Origin: Mesotaenium endlicherianum
Taxonomy: Eukaryota > Streptophyta > Zygnematophyceae > Zygnematales > Mesotaeniaceae
Assembly: GCA_009602735.1 (NCBI GenBank)
Contig: WELA01004146.1
Coordinates: forward strand, 84,059 to 143,940
Length of the DNA stretch: 59,882 bases
Reading direction: 5' to 3'
Position numbers and translations under genes: made by a program. Below, in pieces: positions 10,009-21,293 of this stretch. Each line of letters opens with the position of its first letter. Positions within the stretch are counted from its first letter, which is position 1. Under the pieces are notes generated by a model, which ran no database searches, was not told the origin of the DNA, and saw only the letters and a list, made by a program, of their open reading frames with translations.

Positions 10009-10928
10009 TGCAACGTTTCTGCTTTTTAAGAGGATCTTTCCTCGGTATTCAAGGAATATTTATTTGAAGTGGAAAGAAAATCTGTATACTTGTGCGAATT
10101 GACGAATACTTGAAATAGCGGAAATGAAAATTAACGTAGAATGTGTGCTTGTGAGAGTTGCACTCACAATGACTCTTGCGAGTATTTATACTTGCAAATC
10201 GTGAGGCACTGGAGTGCTTCAAGTCATCACCTAGGGCATAGGTTCATGTTCAACGACAACGGTCGAAGGGGTACGACCCATTCAGCCCAATGCTCGAAAC
10301 GCACCGTTTGGCGGTTTGGAGACTTTTCGACGGTTTCCGAAAAACCTTTTCACACCAAACGGGCGTTTTGGCGTTCGCGCGACTTTTGAAAAGTTGCGAT
10401 CGCTCGCGGAGTCGCGTACAGATGCTTTTGTCATGAACCGGGAGTTACAAATAACTACTTCGCCAATCGGTTAGGTGTGAACGTTTCAAACGATGAGTCG
10501 CGGGTTTGAATCCGCTCGGATGCAAAGTCGCTTTGCATATTATGTGTCGTTTGACTTTTACGACTGTTTCTTCGTATTAACGACTGGTCGTAAATGCGAA
10601 ATCTATGACTGTGCATTATCCGAAATAATGACAATCATATCAACTTAATCAGTCCAAGATTTATTAAGTTATCATCTCATAATTAATCAAAGTAACTTTA
10701 TGAATAATTATGTCGTACTTTTGCGAAGTAGTCGAGTTACGTTACGACGCTTTTTGCAATAGTATCTTGGTCGTTTCGCCAATCGACCAGGAATTAATCG
10801 GCACACGCGTGTGGCGAATAATTGAATATGATGCAATCATTTATGATATAATATGATAAATAGTATAACGTACTTTAGGTAGTTGGGAAAACGTCCCAAA
10901 TACGCTTAAAATAGCTCGGATCGTTACA
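10009..10928 (-). mobile_element. LTR of Ty3/gypsy family E (copy E1, 3' LTR, minus orientation)
   Basis: Read on the minus strand it starts TGTAACGATCCGAGC at 10928 and ends AACGTTGCA at 10009. It aligns by eye along most of its length with the E LTR at 13230-14167 and the split one at 14806/29743. A G-rich purine tract (AAGGGGGGAGGAG) precedes it on the minus strand at 10929-10941, marking it as the 3' LTR of a minus-strand element. It carries a tRNA-like segment at 10455-10530. Confidence 0.8.
10455..10530 (+). other. tRNA-like segment with Pol III-type boxes inside the E LTR
   Basis: Contains TCGCCAATCGGTTAGG, like a tRNA D-arm/A box, then about 35 bp later CGCGGGTTTGAATCCGC, a T-arm-like stem with a near B box. 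The counterpart in E2 (13622-13705, minus) has the exact B box GGTTCGAATCC. No matching acceptor stem, so not a working tRNA gene; probably a tRNA- or SINE-derived piece trapped in the LTR. Confidence 0.5.
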
Positions 10929-11068
10929 CTCCTCCCCCCTTAGAAGATCTTAACGTCCTCGTTAAGCATACGTCTTTTAAGTCTGAATGTGTCAATACTA
11001 GCCTTGACTAGCGGAAAACATTGGTGAGCAATTGGACTATGCATCATCACAGTGACGGAAAAGAGCAA

Positions 11069-11371
11069 TTATTTGGCCGCGTCTCTTTTGCCTTTGTTCC
11101 ATGGTTTACGAAGAGCGCTCGGTAGCACACCTGCCTTGGCGCAGAGCTCTTGAGCTTGAGCCCATCGTAACCAATATCTTTGAACCAAGTCCTTACAATT
11201 AAGGAGAATCTCATCCTGAGGTTCATACGAATTCCAACTAGAATTGTAATCTAGCCATTTAATCAAAAGCTCCACTCTGGGAGGCTTATGACGAGTATAG
11301 CGATGTCCTGAGACTTCCTCTACATCCCAGGCCTTATCATCATCGTCTAAGTCAAATTTCCCATCTCCACT
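11069..11371 (-). pseudogene. 3' end of pol with chromodomain, element E1
   Basis: The minus-strand frame reads DDDDKAWDVEEV, then RYTRHKPPRVELLIKWLDY and SWNSYEP, which fits an integrase C-terminal chromodomain (L-x-K-W-x-x-Y...W-x-x-Y-E-P). It ends at 11069, 140 bp before the purine tract and LTR. The same segment occurs on the plus strand at 12805-13001. Everything upstream of the chromodomain is missing. Confidence 0.7.
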
Positions 11372-11399
11372 TGAGGATGGGGACTGTTGCTAGTTTGCA

Positions 11400-13004
11400 A
11401 GAATATAATGGTCAAGTTTCAAGGGCGGCCACTCTTGATTCTGCTGTACCCTTCCATACGTCTGCCAACGACCGGCCTTGTGACGCGGGCCAACCCGACT
11501 TGGATAGCGTGCATACCTTGGAATCATTTGACCTGCATCAACTGTTTCAGCGAGGGCTATCTCAAAGATCCATATTTCCTAGATCTCCAGGGTACTGACT
11601 TGAACGATATAGCCGTAACGATGGGCAGTGTGGACAAAAGGAAAGGACACTCAAGCTGTACGTTTGAGGACGGTTTTTGGTGACACAATGGGCGCATTGT
11701 GATCCCAGAAGGCCAAGTAGGATATGTGCTACTACACGAAGCGCATGACTCTCCTTACTTGGGTCATTATGGGATTACCAAAACCACACACGCTTTGCGC
11801 CGAGAGTACATTTGGCCGTCTCTCAAGGTTGGTGTTGCCGAGTACAACACTAACTGCGCAATATGTCAGAGGAATACATACGTTGTCGGTTGGGAAGCTG
11901 CAACCATTGGAACTTGGATGTGCCTCTTGGTAAAGCATGAGCCTCGACGTTGTCGTGCGATTGCCTACCACCGATAGGACACAATGGGGTGTTAACGATC
12001 GTGGATTGTTTCCCTAAGGTGGTGCACTTAGGTGGCCACTAAACCATCACTTGATGCAATCGAGACTGCTCGTCTCTTTATCGATCACGTGTTCAAGTTG
12101 CCTGGCATGTCAAACAAGATTATAAGTGATCATGCCACTAGATTTACAAGCAACTTCTGGCAGGAAGTTTGCTCGTACTTCGGCACGACACTTAAGATGT
12201 CCACTAGCTTTCATTCTCGGATCGATAAGCCCAACATAATGAATGAACCGCGTTCTGCAACAGTTCCTTAGGCATTATGTGAATCCTCGCCAAGACAACT
12301 GGGACACCTTTCTTTCAGTTGCAGAGTTCGCAGTAAATAATGCTTATCAGGAAAGTGTTAAGGAAACTCTGTTTTTCCTTAACTATGGAAGACAGCCGCA
12401 CACTCCCCTGACTTCTGTCGTTTCCGGTCAAGCGGGGATGTTGACCATGAGAGTACCAAGTGCTCGCCTCTTTGTCCACTCTCTTCAAAGAGGTGCGCAA
12501 ACAAGCGAAGATGGTTCTAGCCGCCGCTCGAGATCGGCAGAAGAAGTTTGCTGATACGCACAAGACCGAGTTGAGCTTTATGGTTGGCAATAAAGTACTT
12601 TTGTAAACCAAGAATCTGCAGGTCAAGCACCCAGGAAAGCAAAAGCTTCTGCCTCGCTGTGTAAACTCTTTTATCGTTATTGCAAAGGTTAGACCTGTTG
12701 CATACCGACTGGATTTGCCTAAATCCATGGGGCAAACGCATTCTGTGTTCCATGTCATTTTACTCAAGCTGTTTCGATCTGATGGCCGCTACCAGCCACA
12801 GGCACCAGAGTTGGAACTCGCAGATGATGATAAGGCCTGGGATGTAGAGGAGGTCTTACGACACCGCTATACCCGTCATAAGCCTCCACGAGTGGAGCTT
12901 TTGATCAAGTGGCTTGATTACGATTCCAGTTGGAATTTGTACGAACCTCAGGTCAAGATCCAACTTAATTGTAAAGACCTGGTTCAACAATATTGGTTAC
13001 GATA
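11400..13004 (+). pseudogene. Ty3/gypsy integrase-chromodomain relic, element E2
   Basis: On the plus strand, in order: SEGYLKDPYFLDLQ (end of RNase H/start of integrase); GHYGITKTTHALRREYIWP then NCAICQRN, a zinc-binding HHCC module; FIDHVFKLPGM and NKIISDHATRFTSNFW of the catalytic core; FHSRIDKPNIMN, where the usual H-P-Q-T-D-G-Q-T-E-R block with its catalytic Glu has been lost; then LNYGRQPHTPL and a chromodomain (VELLIKWLDYDSS). At least three frame changes and stops break it. Protease, RT and gag are absent. It leads into the purine tract and LTR at 13217-14167. Confidence 0.75.
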
Positions 13005-13216
13005 GGCTACTTTTCAAAAGTTCTGCCCTACGGCAAGTGTGCTACACGGGACAATTTGTAAGCCAAGGAACAAACGCAAGAGACGCGGCCAAATAATTGC
13101 TCTTTTTGTCCCTGTGATGATGCAAAGATATTTGCTGACAGTGTTTTACGCTGATTACGGTGAGTATTAACACACTTGACTTGAAAGACGACGCTAACGA
13201 GGACGTTAAGTTCTTT

Positions 13217-13229
13217 AAGGGGGAAGGAG
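13217..13229 (+). promoter_or_regulatory. Polypurine tract of element E2
   Basis: AAGGGGGAAGGAG directly abuts the TGTAACG start of the LTR, the expected plus-strand primer position. Its mirror copy is at 10929-10941 on the other strand. Confidence 0.75.
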
Positions 13230-14167
13230 TGTAACGATCTGAGCTATTTTAGGCGTATTTAGGAATATTCTCCTAATTACCTACAGTACGTTACGCTCTT
13301 TATCAACATATTGTTGATAAATGATTGCATCTTGATATATTATATGCCACGTGTGTGCCGACTAATTGATGGTCGATTAGCGAATCGACCAAGATGCTAT
13401 TGCAAAAAGCATCGTAAAGTAATTCGACTACTTCGCAATAGTTTGACATAATCAATCATAAGGCACTTTGATTAATTATAAGACAATAACCTAATTAATT
13501 TCTGATTAATTAAGTTGATATGATTATCATTATTTTCGGATAATGCCTTAGTCATAGATTTTGGATTTACGACGAGTCGTAAAGCCGAACGAAGTCGAAA
13601 AGTCAAACGAGTTAATTATGCAAAGTTAATTTGCATCCGGGCGGATTCGAACCCGCGACTCCTCGTTTGAAACGTTCCCACCTAACCAATTGGCAAAGTA
13701 GTTACTACGACTACTCGGTCATGACGAAAGAATGTGCGCGCGACAAACGGTCACGTCTATAAGAAAGGTTCGAAGACACGACCGCGAAAAGTCACGTCTA
13801 TTGAAAATCTTCAAGACGTGACTATGAACGAACACGTCTGTTTAAAAGGACGCAACTACGCGCTTCAACGCGAAACGACTTGTTACGATTCGTCGCAATT
13901 TGTCGAAAGTCTTGGAACCGCCACAAGGCGCGATTTCAAGCATTCGGTCAAAATGGTCACATCCATTTGACCGTTTACGTTGACATGACCGGTGCCCTAG
14001 GTGGTGACTCAAAGCACTCAAGTGCCTCCGTTGAACGGGTATAAATACCCGCAAGAGTTATTGTGAGTGCAACTCTCACAAGCACTAATTCTATAGCTTT
14101 GCACGACTCTTTTCTGAACAGCTTAGAAAAGTTCCTCACGATTTTCTTAAAAGTTAGAATCGTTACA
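13230..14167 (+). mobile_element. LTR of Ty3/gypsy family E (copy E2, 3' LTR)
   Basis: A 938-bp LTR begins TGTAACGATC and ends GAATCGTTACA, giving inverted terminal bases. It has an AT-rich first half and a tRNA-like segment on its minus strand at 13622-13705. It repeats the E1 LTR in inverted orientation. Confidence 0.8.
13622..13705 (-). other. tRNA-like segment with exact B box in the E2 LTR
   Basis: On the minus strand, TTGCCAATTGGTTAGG resembles an A box/D arm, and GCGGGTTCGAATCCGC contains the exact B box in a perfect T-arm-like hairpin. The flanks do not pair as an acceptor stem, so I do not call a tRNA gene. A more decayed copy is at about 29275-29345. Confidence 0.5.
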
Positions 14168-14555
14168 TGATATATTTTTGGAATTTGGTAAGTACAAGAG
14201 TGATTCTAGAACACCTTTCTATACTCTAGCTCTTGTTTATATACTTGCTACCTAAGTAATTTTTAGGAAGGCGCATGTTGATGTGTTGGCACCCAACACA
14301 TTTCAAAACTTGCCACCTCTTTCTAGAATAATGTACACATGTCCTTTTGACCTAAAAATGGCATATTTGTCTTTGGCCACATGGAGTTCTTCTAGGTCCT
14401 TCCTCTCACTTTGAGGATGCCTTAGAAGGTTCAAAGGACATGAACCAAATCACTAGAATATCTATTCATACTTGAATCCACACAATACTACTCCAAAATT
14501 ATTCAAAAGCATTAAAGTAAAAACAAACCACTGTATTCTAACTCATATCACTACA
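14168..14555 (-). mobile_element. Partial R-family LTR fragment
   Basis: Shares the later four fifths of the R LTR (GCAAGTACAAGAGTGATTCT-like, TGTTGGCACCCAACACAT, AATAATGTACACATGTCC, ending ATCACTACA). The first roughly 120 bp, including TGTAGTG, are missing where it abuts the end of the E2 LTR. It is more diverged than the other R LTRs. Confidence 0.75.
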
Positions 14556-14805
14556 TTTCGTTATTACAAAACCAGCATTCGCATATGTAAGGCAAGTCCA
14601 CGTAGGCCTTAAATGATCAAATGACGTGTCCCACAAATTTGCACGCGATCCTACCTAACACACCACTTCTCAATTTTGTTTCCAGAATTTGCCACAACCA
14701 CGTTTCTAACTGACCCACCTTCAGGAAGCAAACTGCCCAGAGACGCCCAAAAATTGGTCCACACGTATTTTTCATACCTTTGCACCAGCACATAAGCTGC
14801 TACAC
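14556..14805 (-). repeat. Left copy of an inverted repeat (X)
   Basis: Read on the minus strand it contains GTGTTAGGTAGGATCGCGTG, GACACGTCAT, AAGGCCTACGTGG and TTTTGTAATAACGAAA in the same order as 32640-32735 on the plus strand. See the right copy. Confidence 0.6.
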
Positions 14806-15154
14806 TGTAACGTTTCTGGTCTTTGAGCCGATCTTTTCCTCCGTATTCAAGGAAAATTTAATAATAGCGGAAAGAAAATAACGATAACTTGGAATACTTG
14901 ACAAATCCTCGAGAAAGCAAATGTGAAAACTAAAGTAGAATGTGTGCTTGTGAGAGTAGCACTCACAATGAATCCTGCAAGTATTTATACTTGCACGACG
15001 TGAGGCACTGTAGTGCTTTGAGTCACCTCTTAGGGCACTGGGTCATGTCAACGAAAGCAGGCAAATGAATGTGACCCGCTCGACAGAATGCTCGAATGGA
15101 TGTGACCCATCCGGTTGAATGCTCGAAACGCGCCGCGTGGCCGTTTGGAGACTT
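14806..15154 (-). mobile_element. E-family LTR, left piece (split by the R array)
   Basis: Starts at the TGTAACGTTTCTG boundary and matches the first part of 10009-10928 (the 3' end of the minus-oriented LTR). It stops at GCCGTTTGGAGACTTC, where the R array begins; the rest resumes at 29196. About 40-50 bp present in E1 are missing at the break, so the junction is not a simple clean insertion. Confidence 0.75.
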
Positions 15155-15641
15155 CTAGTAGTGAAACACATAGATAAAGTACATAGTGAGATATAATACT
15201 TTATCTATTCAAGACAAGGATCTTTGAATTCAAGTGGTAGCTTCTTGAAAGAGAGATGGCTTCTCGAAATTTGGCAAGTACAAGAGTGATTCTGGAATGT
15301 CTTTCTATGTTCTAGCTCTTGTTTATATACTTGCTACATAAGTAATTTCTAGGAAGGTGCATGTTGATGTGTTGGCACCCAACACATCCCAAAACTTGCC
15401 ACCTCTTTCTAGAATAATGTACACATGTCCTTTTGACCTAAAAATGGCACATTTGACTTTTGCCACATGGAGTTCTTCTAGGTCCTTCCTCTAACTTTGA
15501 AAATGCCTTACAAGGTTCAAAGGACATGAACCAAGTCACTAGAGTATCTAATCAGACTTGAATCCACACAATACTACTCCAAATATATTCAAAAGCATTA
15601 AAAAATATGCAAACTAATATATTATAACTCAAATCACTACA
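15155..15641 (-). mobile_element. R-family LTR a (3' LTR of R1)
   Basis: Runs from about TAGTAGTGAAAC to ATCACTACA. It is about 15 bp shorter than the other R LTRs because of a small deletion near 15263, and its first bases (TGTAGTG in other copies) are altered. A C-rich run follows on the plus strand, i.e. a G-rich tract before the LTR on the element strand. Confidence 0.85.
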
Positions 15642-16399
15642 TCACCCCCCCGACAGAAAAAGCGACGTCTCGGCGGGTCAAGTCAGGTCTTACACATGTG
15701 GAGCAGACTAGTCAACAGCTTCAAGTCAGATGCCACATATGTGAAGAGGATTAGTCAAAGGCGCCAAGTCAGGTGCTACACATGTAAGGTAGACTTGGCA
15801 AGGTCGTGGGTGGTGTGACCTTATTGGCTAGCCTACTCCTTGATGATAAAGAAAATTGTACAAATTGGCCCAGAATCTGCCACAAATTCAAAACTTGATA
15901 GCGTCCACAGAAATTCTCCAAATTTAAAATTTTCAATGCCAAACGGACTGCGTTAGAGAACTCTACTGGGTCATCAAATTTGACAGCATTCTACTTTTTG
16001 GAGTGTCGTTGAGAGCTGAGAGATCCAAATCTATGCAGAAACTTCTGAAAATCATAAGTCCTTCTCTACTTCTTCAAACTTTGCAAAGTTAGTCTTCAAA
16101 TGAGCGCAGTAAGGACTTCTACCATAGTCTTGAGTTTCAGAGCATTCCAAGTTCAGGGGAGGGCACAATGACAGAAGGCATATTCTGCCCTAATAATGCC
16201 AGCAGCCTGACCCCCTTCTACCCAGAGCAACATATCTCGCTCATCAATGCTTCAAATTGAGCAAACTTGGATTCTAAATGACACGCTACTCATGGAATAC
16301 AGCCAGGTAAAATTTCAGAATATAGTATGTAGAGACCTATCAACAGTAGCAGTTTTAATTTTCTATTCAGAAACTGCGAGAAGAGAAGAGTGTCTAATG
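15642..16399 (-). other. R1 3' non-coding region with short tandem motifs
   Basis: Between LTR a and the pol stop. About three imperfect 45-bp units (GTCAAGTCAGG/GATGC, ACACATGTG/A, GACTAGTCAA) lie at 15670-15810. The rest is AT-rich and non-coding. The same region recurs in R2 at 22988-23671. Confidence 0.7.
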
Positions 16400-18705
16400 T
16401 CAATTTTTCCTCTTTCTTGTTCTTGCAGGCTGCCTCCAAGGGGTCTTCTGCTGCTTCTTGATGGTGGCAGGCTGCCTCCCTGAAGTCTTTGGGCTTCTAA
16501 TAGAGAGACTTGGGGCTGGTCCAAGATGGGGGTTGGCGGCATGGATGCGTTTCAGCTTTCTCTGAACTTTGTCAAGGTAGTGCGCCGCCACCCAACTATT
16601 CTCCGAATCTGGATATCCTTTCCACTTGATCAAGTATTGCTGCTGTCTCCTGAAATTTCTCATAGCCACTATNATTTCTCATAGTCACTATATCTTCCAC
16701 TTCGTACTCCAAATGATCATCCACTATTGTTGGGACTGGTGGGGTTGTCACTCGTCCTGGGAACTTGTTGTCGAGTTGCACATATGGCTTGAAGAGGGAA
16801 GCGTGGAATACGGGGTCGATGTGCATATCCTGGGGAAGTTCTAGCTTGAAAGCAACGGGGTTGACTTGCTGGATAATCTTGAAGGATCCCAAATACTTGG
16901 GAGAGAACTTGCTGCCGGCAGGCCTGTTGTTCAGGGAAATATTCTTGGATGATAGTAACACGTTGTCACCCACTCTGTACGTAAATTCTCTTCTGGATCT
17001 GTTTGCCACTCTTGCTTGAGCATCTTGCGCGTGTTGTAAAGCTTTTATGGCTGCTACAAGGGCTGCTTCTAATGACTCCAAAAAGTCTGTGGCTGCAGGT
17101 TCTTCATCATGGCCAACCGTGAAGCTCAGTGGCGTGGTCGGATGGAAGCCATAGTTGAGGAAGAATGGGGAATCTTGAATAGAGGCCTGCGTAGTGTTGT
17201 TGTAGGCAAACTCGAGGGGGGTCAAGTACATGTCCCAGTCTTGCTCCAGGGTAGACACGTAGGCCTTTAGAGAGGTCTTTAGGGTACGATTCATACGCTC
17301 GGTTTGCCCATCTGATTGTGGGTGGTAGGCAGTAGACATATCCAGCGATGTACCCAAGTTCTTGAAGAGATTTTTCCAGAAATGGCTTGTGAATCTTGGA
17401 TCTCTATCTGACACAATTCTTGATGGTAGTCCATGGAGTCGGAAGATGTTGTCAAAGATGAGTCTTGCAAGTTGTGGTGCTGTAGCCTTAGTCGTCGTGG
17501 GAATAAAATGAGCCATCTTGGTAAGTCTGTCCACCACCGTGAGTATTGCATTATGGCCTCGAGGTGTCACGGGCAAGTCCACGATAAGGTCCATTGAGAT
17601 GTCCGTCCATTGTCTTTCGGGGATTGGTAGTGGTTGGAGGAGTCCTCCCGCCTTTTGCGATGATGGCTTGATTCTTTGGCATGTGTCACAGCTCCTGCAG
17701 TACTCCTTGACTTGCTTAGACATGCCTGGCCAACAATAAGTCCTAGCTAGAACGCCCGTGGTCCTTAGGATTCCAAAGTGTCCTCCAAGAGGGTTGTCGT
17801 GTGCTTCTCGTAGAAGCAAGAGCCGGAGGTCTATGTCATTAGGAACACATCTCTGGCCCGTATCTTGCCTCACCCAATAATTGCCTTCTTGCTTCTTGTA
17901 TGGGTCCAAGGCAGCTTCTTCATTCTTGTAGTAAGGGTCTCTTTCATAGGCGGTTGAATATTGAGCTTCCAGATCTGTCTTCAGGGATGTCATCACTGCG
18001 TTTAATTGCAGTCTTGAGAGGGGGTCACCTGGGTTTGTCTTGCCGGGCTGGTATTGAATTGTGATGTTGTATTGTTGCAAGTATTCGCTCCATCTTGCTT
18101 GTCTCCTTGAGAGACACGGCTGCGTCTGGAGGTGCTTCAACGCCTCGTGGTCCGTAGTGACCAGTACCTTGCGTCCTTCAACGTAGCGGCGCCAAACCTT
18201 CAAGGCATGTACAATGGCCAACGCCTCTCGCTCCGTGGTTGTATAATTTTGCTCGGCTGAATTTAGCTTCCTTAACACGGAGGCAATGGGCTGCCGTCCC
18301 TTGCCTTGGTCTTGAAGCAAGATTGCTCCTATTGCATAGGAAGATGCATCGGTGATGACGTGGAAGGGCGAATCTGGGTTTGGACTTGGGAGAGTGAGCA
18401 CCGGGAATGTCGTCAATCTTTGCTTTAGTTGTAGGAATGCTTCCTCCTCTTTCTTGGTCCAAACATATGGCTTGTCTTTCTTCAGTAGATCCGTGAAAGG
18501 GGCTGCTATGTGCGTGAAGCTCTGGATGAATCTCCTATACCAATTGGCAAATCCCAAGAATGATTGGAGTTCTTTCTTGGTCGTGGGGGTTGGCCATTCC
18601 TCCACCACCGTGGTCTTCTTGGGGTCCATCTTGATGCCATCAACAGTCACGTGGAGACCTAGGAACTCCACTTCTTGTTTGGCAAACTCGCACTTTGACT
18701 CCTTT
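16400..18705 (-). pseudogene. R1 pol, 3' half: end of RT, RNase H, integrase, chromodomain
   Basis: From 18705 leftwards: RT end ([18 protein letters not shown]), RNase H (FHVITDASSYAIGAILLQ, TTEREALAIVHALK, LVTTDHEALKHL), integrase zinc module (H-x-x-x-H ... CDTCQR) and a complete D,D-35-E core (WTDISMDL, IVSDRDPRFTSHFW, HPQSDGQTERMNR). The C-terminal module follows (YLGSFKIIQQVNPVAFKLEL) and a chromodomain (YLIKWKGYPDSENSW). The integrase frame is uninterrupted until an N at 16672, where a short segment is repeated on both sides and the frame is thrown off; the chromodomain continues in another frame to 16400. The upstream end is cut by the solo LTR at 18706. Confidence 0.9.
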
Positions 18706-19445
18706 TGAAAGGGGCAGAGTGCCCTAGTGGAAGCGTAGTAACTCACGAGGGAAGGAACTAGTTGCAATCATACTAAAGAGTGCACCGACATCTCACTAGA
18801 AGAGCTTAGGAAAAATACTCAACATATTGAGTAGCAAGAAACTGCTCACAAATGATGTAGGATAAAGGCCTTGTCATTACAAACCCGTAAAATTTACAAA
18901 AGTGAAAACTAATAAGAAACAAAGAAGTTATGCCTATATATAATTTCTGCCTAAGTGCTCCTCCCTAGGAGGAAGCTACGGATTTTCCTAAGTGTTCGTC
19001 AAATCGTCCCTTCCAGAATATTTGTGAGTAAGCCAGATCAGTCTAAATTGACGTGTCGGGCCGAATTGACGTCAACATATATGCATCGACATTACTAGAA
19101 TATTCTATCTTAGACGCGCTAGGCTAAACCGAAACTTCTAGGTAAATCGACCTAGTCGGCACTCCGCGTCAGCCGAACTTACGTGAAGGTTCAAGTTCAT
19201 TCTAGCGGGCCAGATCGCTCGACGCTGTCGGTCAGTCCGACGGTCGCGCTCACCGCGAATTAAGGACAGTCGTCAACCGACCTCAAAACTAATTAAACTT
19301 CGAAAATCCATAACTCTCTCAATACTTGACCAAATTTGATAACTTTATATCAAAATGACCACAAAAATGCACTCTACATCACTGTACAATCACAACATAC
19401 TTTCACGAAACTCAAAAATGCACTTTATAAACCTATGACCTTACA
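18706..19445. mobile_element. Solo LTR of an unrelated family, inserted in R1 RT
   Basis: A 740-bp sequence starting TGAAAGG and ending CCTTACA is flanked by a perfect 5-bp direct repeat CCTTT (18701-18705 and 19446-19450). R2 has the uninterrupted site at the same place in RT with one CCTTT. TG...CA ends plus a 5-bp target duplication identify a solo LTR. It contains a TATATATA stretch near 18955. No related sequence is seen elsewhere in the window. Confidence 0.85.
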
Positions 19446-19450
19446 CCTTT

Positions 19451-20780
19451 GCAAACAGCTTGTTTTGCTTCAATACTTTGAGGTTTTCTTTCAAGTGTCT
19501 CGCATGCTCTTAAGGGTCTTGCTGTAAATAAGGATGTCATCGATGAGTACCACCACAAATCTGTCCAACATGGGCTGAAATATACTGTTCATCATAGTCA
19601 TGAAAGTTGCTGGCGCGTTGGTGAGTCCAAACGGCAGGACCATGAACTCAAAATGTCCAGATCTTGTCCTGGATGCCGTTTTCTCTATGTCAGGTTCAGC
19701 GATGCGAATCTGGTGGTAGCCGCTTCTCAAGCCCACCTTCGTGAAGTACTTGGCTCCAACCAGCCGGTCCATGAGCTCATCCATGCGCGGTAGCGGGTAT
19801 CGATTCTTGATGGTGATCTTGTTGAGGGCGCGATAGTCCACACACATCCTCAAGGTACCATCTTTCTTCTTGACAAATAGCACCGGGGCTCCAAATGGCG
19901 ACTTGCTAGGTCGAATGAAGCCATGCTCCAGTAGCTCCTTGATTTGCTTCTTGACTTCGTCTAGCTCCGTGTATGACATTTTGAACGTAGGCCGCGAGAT
20001 GGGCTTGCTTCCGGGCTCCAACTCTATCTTGTGGTCTACAAATCTGTTGGAGGGTAAGCCCTTGGGCAATTCCGAGGAGAATACTTCTTTGTAGTTCTCT
20101 AAGACTTCTTGTATCTCCTTGAGAAGGGGACTGCCTTCTTGACTCTCGATGTATTTCTTGATGTCTTTGGCGTGATCAAGGCCAAAAGAAGCTCGTGTCC
20201 CTTCCTCACAAGTCTCTTGAGTTGGAGGGCGGACAATAGTATCTCGTGTGCCGGCTTCTTGATGTCTTGGGTCTGAATATTTTGGATTGCGTGCAAAATA
20301 CAGATTCTTAAAGTGATGTCATTCTTCATCTTGGTAGTACCGTCCCTCCAATCAACTTGGGGGTTGTGCTTGGTCAACCAAGGAGTCCCTAGAGTGACGT
20401 CGTACTTGCCCAATTGCATGGGGGAGAACACTACTCTATCCTTGAAGGACTTGAAGAGTGCCAAGGGGCTTCTTGGAAGGGGTAGTATAGGAGAATCCGT
20501 CAGGCATCATAATCTCCTCGTCGTGGTTAAGAGTTCGCATAGTAATACCGTGCTTGGTGGCAAAATCTGCAGCAATGAAGTTGCCTTGAGCTCCGCTATC
20601 CACCAAGATGTGGACCTTCTCTCCTCCAAGGTAACCTCTCAAACTCATTGGGGCTGGGACGTCGTCTTCAACGGGGGTCTCCACCTCACTTGGCGTGTTG
20701 CCTTCTCGTGAAGTGGGTCTTGGGGTGGTAGGCTCCTGGCCTACCGGTGCTGTCCATTTTTAACAAATTTTTGGGGCATG
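19451..20780 (-). pseudogene. R1 pol, 5' half: aspartic protease and most of RT
   Basis: Minus strand: protease with [16 protein letters not shown], then GKYDVTLGTPWL, then RT with [39 protein letters not shown] and the active-site box LIDDIL. Motif A reads [12 protein letters not shown] where R2 has an Asp in place of this Gly, so a catalytic aspartate is lost. Frame breaks lie near 20100-20160 and 20460, and a one-base deletion after LIYSKTLK. This copy cannot encode active RT. Confidence 0.9.
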
Positions 20781-20785
20781 AGAGT

Positions 20786-21288
20786 TGTAGTGAAACAGAT
20801 AGATAAAGTACTTAGTAAAACAGAATACTTTATTTATTCAAGACAAGGATCTTTGAACACAAGTGGTAGCTTCTTGAAAGAGAGATGGCTTCTTGAAAGT
20901 TAATATATTTCTTGATTTTGGCAAGTACAAGAGTGATTCTGGATTGTCTTTCTATGTTCTAGCTCTTGTTTATATACTTGCTACATAAGTAATTTCTAGG
21001 AAGGTGTATGTTGATGTGTTGGCACCCAACACATCCCAAAACTTGCCACCTCTTTTTAGAATAATGTACACATGTCCTTTTGACCTAAAAATGGCACATC
21101 TGACTTTTGCCACATGGAGTTCTTCTAGGTCTTTCCTCTAACTTTGAAAATGCCTTGGAAGGTTCAAAGGACATGAACCAAGTTACTAGGGTACCTATTC
21201 ATACTTGACTCCACACAATACTACTCCAAATATATTTGAAAACATTAAAATATAAGCATACTAATATATAATAACTCAAATCACTACA
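20786..21288 (-). mobile_element. Solo R-family LTR nested in R1 at the gag-pol junction
   Basis: A full 503-bp R LTR (TGTAGTG...CACTACA) is flanked by the perfect 5-bp target duplication AGAGT (20781-20785 and 21289-21293). R2 has the empty site. The neighbouring gag and protease segments of R1 would be contiguous without it, so an R element inserted into R1 and later recombined to a solo LTR. Confidence 0.93.
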
Positions 21289-21293
21289 AGAGT

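Noticed and set aside
13622..13705. A functional tRNA gene
   Set aside because: B box and D-arm-like parts are present but no acceptor stem pairs, the anticodon arm is irregular, and it lies within an LTR in all copies.
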